Under the pieces are notes generated by a model. It did no database searches, had not been told where the DNA came from, and was given only the letters and a program-made list of their open reading frames with translations. Of a DNA stretch of 27,961 bases, positions 21,883 through 27,574 are shown in pieces; position 1 is the first letter of the stretch; each line of letters begins with the position of its first letter. A program made the translations under genes and the position numbers. This stretch comes from a virus, in IMG/VR virus record IMGVR_UViG_3300025289_000105, positions 1-27,961 of that record; one strand, written 5' to 3'.

Positions 21883-22551
21883 ATGGCTTTAAACTTAAGA
21901 CGAGTGGGGGAAGTAGCTGACGGGTCTGTGACATCTGCCAAATTAGCAGATGGGGCGGTTATTACAGTTAAACTTGCAGATGATGCAGTTGTAACAGGAA
22001 AAATAGCTCCTGGAGCAGTTGGTTCAACAGATTTGGCTGATGATGCCGTAACCTCAGCTAAGATTGCTGCTGATGCAGTAACCTCAGCTAAGATAGCGGA
22101 TGGTGCAGTAGGTTCTACTGAAATAGCGGATGATGCTGTTATTGGGGCTAAAATTGCTTCTGGGGTTGTTGATGCGGAATTGTCTTCTAAGCACAAAACT
22201 TCTTTAGTTATTGGTGATGATTCTGAAGTTTCTGTAACAGGGGTTACTCCAAGTATACAGAAAACACTTAGATTTGTGAAAGCATCAAATCTTCCAGGAA
22301 CTACTTTAATAACTAAAACTGAAATGAAAAGCAATAATGCTCTTTACACAGCTACAGTAAGATACAAAATTGATGGTGTTACAGTAGGTTCTGATGAGAC
22401 TTCGGTGGCTACAACTTATGAATTAAAAGAACAGGAAATAGATATTTCTGCAATAGCTAATGGAAGGCATTTGTTAGATGTAGAATTAGTTTCTGATGAC
22501 GCTGCTGGAATTTCTTACAATCAGTTAGTTGAATTACATTTAGGGGGATAG
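21883..22551 (+). CDS. Head-fibre-like protein with decapeptide repeats
   Basis: A 222-residue protein. It starts [11 protein letters not shown]; residues 12-100 are nine decapeptide repeats of the form AD(G/D)AVTSAK(I/L), the kind found in phage head fibre and tail fibre shafts such as the phi29 head fibre, which form an intertwined trimeric rod. Residues ~122-222 are a beta domain shared with the protein at 20690-21118 (KTLRFVKA ... [10 protein letters not shown]). It may decorate the capsid or bind the host surface. AAAGGGGGTGATTTTC precedes the ATG at 21883; a GTG inside this site is not a likely start. A terminator-like hairpin follows at 22576. Confidence 0.8.
   Translation: MALNLRRVGEVADGSVTSAKLADGAVITVKLADDAVVTGKIAPGAVGSTDLADDAVTSAKIAADAVTSAKIADGAVGSTEIADDAVIGAKIASGVVDAELSSKHKTSLVIGDDSEVSVTGVTPSIQKTLRFVKASNLPGTTLITKTEMKSNNALYTATVRYKIDGVTVGSDETSVATTYELKEQEIDISAIANGRHLLDVELVSDDAAGISYNQLVELHLGG
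21916..22182 (+). repeat. Nine in-frame 30-bp fibre repeats
   Basis: Nine successive 30-base units encode the AD(G/D)AVTSAK(I/L) decapeptides. Conserved positions are A at 1, A-V at 4-5 (S-V in the first unit), and in most units K or D/E at 9 and I or L at 10. Adjacent units differ at the DNA level, but units around 22041-22110 are nearly identical (GTAACCTCAGCTAAGAT occurs twice), which would allow copy number to change by recombination. Confidence 0.85.
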
Positions 22552-22575
22552 TTTTCTATTTAATCTCACAGTTTT

Positions 22576-22604
22576 TTGGGTTTCTGCCAAAAACCCAATT
22601 TTAT
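22576..22604 (+). terminator. Intrinsic terminator candidate after the fibre gene
   Basis: TTGGGTTT (22576-22583) and AAACCCAA (22591-22598) form an 8-bp stem with a 7-base loop, followed directly by TTTTAT. It lies 25 bases after the fibre stop codon, a normal place for a terminator. Read-through would be needed for the next gene unless it has its own promoter, which I do not see. Confidence 0.6.
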
Positions 22605-22635
22605 ATAACTATTTGATAATAAAGGAGTTTTTAAT

Positions 22636-23118
22636 ATTTTAAACCTAAGACGCACGTTTTGGAAAGAAAATTTATACTCTTGCTCCTTTAGATGGGGGAC
22701 AGATGTCCCCCTTTTTTCTAATATCCTTGCTTTATGGAACCCATTAGGCAGTGGTAAAAACTTAAATATTTTGGAAATAAGTATGGGTGCTTCCGCAAGT
22801 GGAAGTATTACAGTTATATCTCAAGCAGTTTTATTTACAAGCATCGGCAGTGGGCCTACTGATTTAACAGGAAATATAATTAAATATAATCCTAATTCTC
22901 CAAATTCAGTTGCCCAAATATATGCCGGGGGATCTTTGACTTTAGGGAATGTTGTTGATAGAAGAACTTTCAATTTTTCTAATGGTTCACCACCACAAAG
23001 CATTGATTTTAAACAGGAATTTGAACTTTTGCCGGGGAATGGGGTTTGTATAGTCCATGAATCTGAAACTTCTGGCAATGTTTTTTTACCCTGGAGCACT
23101 TTTTCTTGGTTTGAATAG
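22636..23118 (+). CDS. Fibre or structural protein, apparently with AUU start
   Basis: A 160-residue frame running from ATT at 22636 to TAG at 23116-23118. No ATG, GTG or TTG lies in frame before TTG 22771, yet the upstream codons are clearly coding: LNLRRTFWKENLY (LNLRR as in MALNLRR of the fibre), then LWNPLGSGKNLNILEISMGA, which reads as one beta domain across the later start candidates. AGGAG stands 8 bases before the ATT. AUU is a rare but known start codon (infC). A shorter product from TTG 22771 or ATG 22783 is possible, but these lack good ribosome binding sites. The rest (TDLTGNIIKYNP, FKQEFELLPGNGVCIVHE) suggests a virion protein. Confidence 0.6.
   Translation: MLNLRRTFWKENLYSCSFRWGTDVPLFSNILALWNPLGSGKNLNILEISMGASASGSITVISQAVLFTSIGSGPTDLTGNIIKYNPNSPNSVAQIYAGGSLTLGNVVDRRTFNFSNGSPPQSIDFKQEFELLPGNGVCIVHESETSGNVFLPWSTFSWFE
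22694..22717 (+). terminator. Terminator-shaped hairpin inside a coding frame
   Basis: GGGGGAC (22694-22700), loop AGAT, GTCCCCC (22705-22711) and then TTTTTT (22712-22717). By shape this is the strongest intrinsic terminator in the window, but it lies inside the frame starting at 22636 (coding WGTDVPLFS). It may act as an attenuator when that frame is not translated. Confidence 0.5.
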
Positions 23119-23155
23119 AGATTTTGGTTATAACTCCTTGTTTTTAAAAGAAAAG

Positions 23156-23185
23156 TTTATTTTTTTTAGGTTTTTGTACTATAAT
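23156..23185 (+). promoter_or_regulatory. Promoter candidate for the scaffold and capsid genes
   Basis: TTTATTTTTT (23156-23165), 14 bases, then TATAAT (23180-23185), another exact copy of the repeated element. It lies in the gap after the 22636-23118 gene and 32 bases before the scaffold ATG, with AAAGGGGGTGA in the leader. It would boost expression of scaffold, decoration and major capsid proteins, which are needed in large amounts. Confidence 0.65.
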
Positions 23186-23217
23186 ATATTATAGGATTGA
23201 TATAAAGGGGGTGAAGT

Positions 23218-23922
23218 ATGGCTATTTTAGAGGAACAAAAAGTTAAATTTTTTCAATTTTTAGATAATATATTAAAAGAAAAATCAACTGCTTTGGTTGA
23301 TGGGGGAGACCTCAAAACAAAAGATTTGAAAAAAGAGGGGGGTGAAGATAATATGGCGGAAGAAAAGAGATTAGAGGATATGGAAAAGAAACTACAAGAA
23401 CTTTCAGATACTTTTGCAAAGGATAAGAAAGCTATGGAGGATGCTCATAAGGCTTCTATTGCTGAAGTTGAGAAAAAGCTTTCTGAAGAAAATTCAAAGA
23501 AAATGGAAGAAACTAATAAAAAATTGGCTGATGCTGAAGCTAAACTTGCTGAAAGGGATAAAGACCTTCACACAGAAAAGGTTAAAAATACTTGTTCTGC
23601 TCTTGTAGAAAAAGGTTTTTGGCCCGCAGTGATTGCCAAGGTAGAAAAGGTCATGCTTTCAGATGTTGATGGAAAGTTTGCCACTATTAAACTTGATGAT
23701 AAGTCAGATATGTCAATAAGTGAAGTATTGGTTGATATTCTTGAAACTATTCCAACAGAAGTTAGGGTCAATCTTGAAGAAATTGCTCATAACAAGAAAA
23801 ATGAAGACCCTAATAAGAAATATATGAGCGATAAAGAAGTAGAAGAATATGCAAAGACAAATAAACTTTCTTATCAAGAAGCTTGTTCAGTTCTTACAAA
23901 AGAAGGTAAAATAGAATTATAA
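23218..23922 (+). CDS. Scaffold-like protein
   Basis: A 234-residue, highly charged protein. Residues ~45-125 are a long coiled coil (KRLEDMEKKLQELSDTFAKD; KKLADAEAKLAERDKDLHTE), then a compact region (CSALVEKGFWPAVIAKVEKV, DDKSDMSISEVLVDILETIP) and a C-terminal YMSDKEVEEYAKTNKLSYQE. This matches the scaffold part that normally follows the protease domain in Mu I-type proteins; here it is a separate gene just before the decoration and capsid genes. It should guide capsid assembly and then be degraded. AAAGGGGGTGAAGT precedes the ATG. Confidence 0.75.
   Translation: MAILEEQKVKFFQFLDNILKEKSTALVDGGDLKTKDLKKEGGEDNMAEEKRLEDMEKKLQELSDTFAKDKKAMEDAHKASIAEVEKKLSEENSKKMEETNKKLADAEAKLAERDKDLHTEKVKNTCSALVEKGFWPAVIAKVEKVMLSDVDGKFATIKLDDKSDMSISEVLVDILETIPTEVRVNLEEIAHNKKNEDPNKKYMSDKEVEEYAKTNKLSYQEACSVLTKEGKIEL
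23353..23922 (+). CDS. Possible nested shorter scaffold product
   Basis: An in-frame ATG at 23353 is preceded by GAGGGGGGTGAAGATAAT, a ribosome binding site of the same type as those of the neighbouring genes. Initiation there would give a 189-residue protein beginning MAEEKRLEDMEKK, that is, the coiled-coil scaffold without the first 45 residues. Phage lambda makes Nu3 from within C in a comparable way. Whether both forms are made cannot be told from sequence. Confidence 0.4.
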   Translation: MAEEKRLEDMEKKLQELSDTFAKDKKAMEDAHKASIAEVEKKLSEENSKKMEETNKKLADAEAKLAERDKDLHTEKVKNTCSALVEKGFWPAVIAKVEKVMLSDVDGKFATIKLDDKSDMSISEVLVDILETIPTEVRVNLEEIAHNKKNEDPNKKYMSDKEVEEYAKTNKLSYQEACSVLTKEGKIEL

Positions 23923-23949
23923 AAAATTTATTGAAGGGGGTGATTTTTA

Positions 23950-24579
23950 ATGCCACAGTTTTCTACAGGGGATAATAAAGGTGGTCATAGATCAGCAAAG
24001 TGGGTTCCTTCAAGTTATGGGTTTGAAGGCCATGTTGTTAGAACTGCTATAGGAACTGCTGAAGCTGCTGAATATTGTCATACTGCTGCTGATATACCTT
24101 GGGGTATTTTAGCAAATGATGGAACACAGAACAATCTTGTTACTGTTGCTACTGAAGGCGTAATTAATATGAGGAATTCACTTAATGGCACGGTTGCTTT
24201 AGGTGATCCTATTATATTGGATTATACAAATAGTGGGGGTACAACTGGTTTTGTTCGTAGTGGTTATACATCTCAAGCTATTGCATCTATAGCCGCAGGT
24301 GGGGATATAGGTACACATGTTATACCACATGCAGGACTTAGTTTCAAGGCTGTTCCTGGGTCAGTAAGAGAGACAGGGACAAATTCTTTCTTGGTATTAC
24401 AAGCAAGTGGGACTGTTCTTATGTCAGTTGATGCAGGTGCTTTCGGTGGTGGGAATTTCTATTATCAAATTGATCAACCTGTGCTTGGTTTTGCTAAGGA
24501 AGTTGCAACTACGCCAAGACAGTTGTTTAAGGTTGAAATAGTTAAAGATAGATTTATTAAAAATAATACAGTAAATTAA
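23950..24579 (+). CDS. Capsid decoration-like protein
   Basis: A 209-residue beta- and glycine-rich protein directly before the major capsid gene, a usual place for head decoration or DUF2190-like proteins. Recognisable parts are FEGHVVRTAIGTAEAAEYCH, DIPWGILANDGTQNN, GVINMRNSLNGTVALGDPII and VLGFAKEVATTP, the last resembling the closing strand of such small barrels. It would bind the outside of the expanded capsid. GAAGGGGGTGATTTTTA precedes the ATG. No cysteine-rich or membrane segments. Family assignment is by pattern and context only. Confidence 0.68.
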   Translation: MPQFSTGDNKGGHRSAKWVPSSYGFEGHVVRTAIGTAEAAEYCHTAADIPWGILANDGTQNNLVTVATEGVINMRNSLNGTVALGDPIILDYTNSGGTTGFVRSGYTSQAIASIAAGGDIGTHVIPHAGLSFKAVPGSVRETGTNSFLVLQASGTVLMSVDAGAFGGGNFYYQIDQPVLGFAKEVATTPRQLFKVEIVKDRFIKNNTVN

Positions 24580-24598
24580 TGAAAGGTGGTGGAAATGA

Positions 24599-25534
24599 AT
24601 GGCTATAACAATTCAAACAGGGAAGATAAAGACTAATCAGCATTTGTCCAAAATTGCGGTTCAGTATAGTAATGCCGCTTTTGTGGCTGAAAAGCTTGCA
24701 CCTTCCTTTTTTGTAACAAAAGAATCTGATATATATAGGAAGTATAAGAAAGATGGTTACTTCTCTGGTGCTCCTAAACGGGCTGATGGTGCTCCTGCTG
24801 AGGAAGCTTCTTTAGCGTATGATGAAGATACATATTCAACATACGAAAGAGCACAGAAGGATATGGTAACTGACCGTGCAATGAACAATGCTGATAATGT
24901 ATTCAATTTAAAGGCAGATGTTACTAAATTCCTTGCTGAGAAAATAAAGCTTGGTGTGGAGATTGACGTTGCAACACTCCTAACAGGTGCTTCTGGTGGT
25001 ATTTCTGCTGCTGCTCCTGATTTCATAGTTACTCCTTCAAATCTTTGGGATGATTACACAAACTCAGACCCAGAGAGCGATATAAGCACTGGGAAGGAAG
25101 CTGTTACTGCAAGAACTGGTAGGGTTCCAAATGTAATTTTGGTTCCTCCCCACGTTGAGCGGTATCTTGCACATCATCCACAGGTGAAGGAATTACGGAA
25201 ATATGTGGATCTAACCATGCTTACAAAAGGTGGATTGCCAAAAACCCTTTGGGATATGGAAGTTGTAATTGCTCCCGCTATTTACAATAGTGCTGTTCAA
25301 GGGCTTGCTCCTTCTATGGCTTATGTATGGGGTAAAAATTGCATCCTTGCTTATGTGAACCCTGCCGATACCATTACTCTTGCAAGAACATTTGTATTGT
25401 CAAGCCGTAATATGCAGGTTTCATCCTGGAGGGATGAGGAACGTGAAGGGGATTGGATCAGAGAGGTCCATAACTATGTTCCTAAAGTAATCTGTAATGA
25501 TTGCGGATACTTACTTTCAGGTGTCATAACCTAA
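24599..25534 (+). CDS. Major capsid protein
   Basis: A 311-residue protein in the position and size range of HK97-fold major capsid proteins of the Mu-like/E-like group. Features include an N-terminal arm (MAITIQTGKIKTNQHLSKIA), FFVTKESDIYRKYKKDGYF, the helix FLAEKIKLGVEIDVATLLTG, RVPNVILVPPHVERYLAHHP, LTMLTKGGLPKTLWDMEVVI, and the C-terminal strand VWGKNCILAYVNPADTIT. It forms the shell. GGTGGTGGAAATGA precedes the ATG. A strong hairpin follows at 25556, and a short copy of its N-terminal arm occurs at 26495. Confidence 0.87.
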   Translation: MAITIQTGKIKTNQHLSKIAVQYSNAAFVAEKLAPSFFVTKESDIYRKYKKDGYFSGAPKRADGAPAEEASLAYDEDTYSTYERAQKDMVTDRAMNNADNVFNLKADVTKFLAEKIKLGVEIDVATLLTGASGGISAAAPDFIVTPSNLWDDYTNSDPESDISTGKEAVTARTGRVPNVILVPPHVERYLAHHPQVKELRKYVDLTMLTKGGLPKTLWDMEVVIAPAIYNSAVQGLAPSMAYVWGKNCILAYVNPADTITLARTFVLSSRNMQVSSWRDEEREGDWIREVHNYVPKVICNDCGYLLSGVIT

Positions 25535-25555
25535 TTTTAGTTTTATTAAATTGAT

Positions 25556-25585
25556 GGGACCTCTATAAAAAGAGGTCCCTATATT
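25556..25585 (+). terminator. Hairpin after the capsid gene, partial terminator or RNA stabiliser
   Basis: GGGACCTCT (25556-25564), loop ATAAAA, AGAGGTCCC (25571-25579): a perfect 9-bp stem 21 bases after the capsid stop. It is followed by TATATT, not a pure U-run, so termination would be weak. Hairpins here often lower read-through into head-completion genes or protect the capsid message. Confidence 0.5.
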
Positions 25586-25600
25586 ATTGAGGGAATTTAA

Positions 25601-25852
25601 ATGCTTGTGCGATGCAAACATTATAGCACCTTATATCCCAACGGTCCCCAAAATTTAGGGGATATTTTTGATATTACTAAAAATTTAGCAGAATATTATA
25701 AAGAACTTGGTTGGATCGAAATTCTTCCACAAGAGTTGCAGCCCAAAGGGAAAGTTGGTAAACGGAAAAAGGAAATAAATTTTGTAACAGATTTATCAAA
25801 AAGTGTTCTTGTTGATAAAAATTTAATACACAATTTTTCACATAAGAAATAA
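25601..25852 (+). CDS. Small hypothetical protein after the capsid gene
   Basis: An 83-residue basic protein starting MLVRCKHYSTLYPNGPQNLG, with a mid-part FDITKNLAEYYKELGWIEIL reminiscent of small phage proteins that follow capsid genes. The C-terminal 30 residues are lysine-rich (KGKVGKRKKEINF). GAGGGAATTTAA precedes the ATG, just after the hairpin at 25556. Likely a virion or head-completion accessory; no family identified. Confidence 0.65.
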   Translation: MLVRCKHYSTLYPNGPQNLGDIFDITKNLAEYYKELGWIEILPQELQPKGKVGKRKKEINFVTDLSKSVLVDKNLIHNFSHKK

Positions 25853-25869
25853 AGGGGGTTAGATAATCA

Positions 25870-26133
25870 ATGGCTGATGTGATAGATAATAGTCAGTTTG
25901 GAATATATAGAGTTGGTCGGGTTCAATTGATGAGAGATAAGAATGTGGATGGATCATGGCTTATAAAAGTTCCCCAACATGTAATAACAGCTTTAAATAA
26001 ATCAACTGCTCATACATACGGAACTTCTTTTGATAATATGAAATCAGTGACTATATGGCAAGTCGGAGGCGGAACCTATGCTGGAGTTGCTGGAACCGCA
26101 ATCGGAATTTTTATTGGGACTGGGTTGATATAA
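25870..26133 (+). CDS. Small hypothetical protein with glycine-rich hydrophobic C-terminus
   Basis: An 87-residue protein. Residues 1-55 are strand-like and polar (MADVIDNSQFGIYRVGRVQL; LIKVPQHVITAL). Residues 60-87 are glycine-rich and hydrophobic (VGGGTYAGVAGTAIGIFIGT), possibly a membrane segment or a buried strand. AAAGGGGGTTAGATAATCA precedes the ATG. Its stop is followed at once by the next ATG (TAAATG). Role unknown, likely structural from context. Confidence 0.6.
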   Translation: MADVIDNSQFGIYRVGRVQLMRDKNVDGSWLIKVPQHVITALNKSTAHTYGTSFDNMKSVTIWQVGGGTYAGVAGTAIGIFIGTGLI

Positions 26134-26493
26134 ATGCCAAGAGACTTTGATCAAATTATAAGATCCAAGGAAACGGATTCATGGAATCGTAGATGGCATG
26201 GTTCTATAGGAACTGTTAGCGGTGGAACAGTTAGTTTATCTGTTGCCCCTACTTCTGGAAGAGATATTCAATTTATCACTGGTTTATCTTTTTCAAGTAA
26301 TTTGGCTGGTTGTTCTGTTCAGTTCTTAAATGGTACAGCATTTTTATATTTTATGCAATTACCTACTGCTGATAAAATAAATGAATTTTTTGTAACCCCA
26401 TTGAAAACTTCAGAAGGCACTGCTTTGAATATAAAACTAAGTAATTTATTTGGCACAGCTTTTTTGAATTCACAAGGTTACACAGTTAAATAA
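26134..26493 (+). CDS. Small structural-type hypothetical protein
   Basis: A 119-residue beta-rich protein (RRWHGSIGTVSGGTVSLSVA, GRDIQFITGLSFSSNLAGCS, PLKTSEGTALNIKLSNLFGT) that reads like a small jelly-roll or immunoglobulin-like virion domain, with an N-terminal tail MPRDFDQIIRSKETDSWN. It begins directly after the preceding stop. No family recognised. It might be a capsid-surface protein or a fibre head similar in style to the 22636-23118 protein. Confidence 0.6.
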   Translation: MPRDFDQIIRSKETDSWNRRWHGSIGTVSGGTVSLSVAPTSGRDIQFITGLSFSSNLAGCSVQFLNGTAFLYFMQLPTADKINEFFVTPLKTSEGTALNIKLSNLFGTAFLNSQGYTVK

Positions 26494-26494
26494 A

Positions 26495-26572
26495 ATGGCT
26501 ATAACAAAACAAACACCTAAGATCAAAACAAATACATATTTAACAAAAATAAAACCTAAAAAGAAAAAATAA
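26495..26572 (+). CDS. 25-residue minigene resembling the capsid N-terminus
   Basis: MAITKQTPKIKTNTYLTKIK followed by PKKKK and a stop. Compared with the major capsid start (MAITIQTGKIKTNQHLSKIA), 13 of the first 19 positions are identical, and the DNA is alike (ATGGCTATAACAA and CAAACA shared). It sits between two genes with one-base gaps on both sides. It could be a partial duplication of the capsid gene whose end drifted into a lysine tail, or a real small capsid-binding peptide. No ribosome binding site is visible. Confidence 0.5.
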   Translation: MAITKQTPKIKTNTYLTKIKPKKKK

Positions 26573-26573
26573 T

Positions 26574-27062
26574 ATGTCAATAAATTATTCAACTGGGACA
26601 CAAACCATTGAACGTATTTTAAGAATAGCCTATGGGAATCTTTCGATAGGCACAGCTATGACAGATTCGTTAGGAACTTCTGATGTAAGAGCTTACATTG
26701 AAGATGGGGAACGCTACATAAATTCTCAACTTGAAGATACTGTTTCTTCCATTCCAGTAAGTCCTGCCCCAAATTCCCTTCAGTTTGCTTCAGATTATAT
26801 GGGGGCATTTTTGCTTTACAGTGCAGTATTCAGTGCAAATAAGCCAGGTGAGTTATCAGACGTAGTGAAGTCTTGGAAAGAAATGGTGGATAAAACTATC
26901 GAATCTTATAAGAAGGGTTACATCTCAGGAGCCAGTGGGGATACTTCTAATATGGCTGGATACACAAGTGCTACAAGGATTTTCAAAGATCGTGGTGTGC
27001 AAGGAATCGGAGACGGATTGCTTGAAGATTCCAAGGACATAAAAACTCATTATAAAAAATAG
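26574..27062 (+). CDS. Putative head-tail connector protein
   Basis: A 162-residue, mostly helical protein: TQTIERILRIAYGNL, TSDVRAYIEDGERYINSQLE, FASDYMGAFLLYSAVF, SDVVKSWKEMVDKTIESYKK. The arrangement of helices, the size and the position between capsid and gpG-like genes fit the gp36/gp6-type adaptor proteins that form a ring under the portal. No strong ribosome binding site; it begins one base after the minigene stop. Assignment is by context and helical pattern, so moderate. Confidence 0.6.
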   Translation: MSINYSTGTQTIERILRIAYGNLSIGTAMTDSLGTSDVRAYIEDGERYINSQLEDTVSSIPVSPAPNSLQFASDYMGAFLLYSAVFSANKPGELSDVVKSWKEMVDKTIESYKKGYISGASGDTSNMAGYTSATRIFKDRGVQGIGDGLLEDSKDIKTHYKK

Positions 27063-27064
27063 TT

Positions 27065-27574
27065 ATGATAACTTGGAAAGTAGAAATTGATGGTGCAACC
27101 GAAATTATAAGAGATTTTGAAGGATTAGATGAGGCACTAAAAAATAAAACTTTTACTAATGCTTTATGGAAAAATGTATTTGAACAAATTAGTGTTTTTA
27201 TTAAGAAGCGTTTTGAAGAGGGGAAGTCTAATTGGAAGCCACTTACACCAATGTATAGAAAATGGAAAACAAGAGCAGTTAGCAAAGGATACAAAGTTAA
27301 GGTTGGTTCTTTTGGAAAAAGAGTATGCAAGTTAAACGAATTGGGACGCTTAACTAATACCATGTACACATCCGCAACAGAACGAGAGAAAGATGCTAAC
27401 ATATTTGAAGTTGATAAAATAGCAAATGGGGTTCAATTCAGGTATGCTATTTCTGGATCGAAGTTGCCCTATGCTAAATTTTTTAACAATAAAAGAGAAT
27501 TTTTCTTCATCACGGAAGAGGAAGCCGAGCAAGTATTTCAAATTATGGAAAAAGCTGTAGAGACTAATATATAA
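27065..27574 (+). CDS. Virion morphogenesis protein, Mu gpG-like
   Basis: A 169-residue protein resembling the phage virion morphogenesis family (Mu gpG/tail completion). The core runs SVFIKKRFEEGKSNWKPLTP, MYRKWKTRAVSKGY, LNELGRLTNTMYTSA, with the typical W-x-PL-x-Y-x-W-K and L-x-x-x-G-x-L-x-x-x-M signatures, then VQFRYAISGSKLPYAKFFNN and a helical tail. Such proteins complete the head-tail joint. The stop overlaps the next start as TAATG. Confidence 0.75.
   Translation: MITWKVEIDGATEIIRDFEGLDEALKNKTFTNALWKNVFEQISVFIKKRFEEGKSNWKPLTPMYRKWKTRAVSKGYKVKVGSFGKRVCKLNELGRLTNTMYTSATEREKDANIFEVDKIANGVQFRYAISGSKLPYAKFFNNKREFFFITEEEAEQVFQIMEKAVETNI

Noticed and set aside
21916-22182. Regular 30-bp repeats as a CRISPR array
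   Set aside because: The units are in frame, have no spacers and encode fibre decapeptides.
23414-23608. Alternative frame inside the scaffold gene
   Set aside because: A low-complexity Lys/Leu-rich frame caused by the repetitive coiled-coil codons; no start site of its own.
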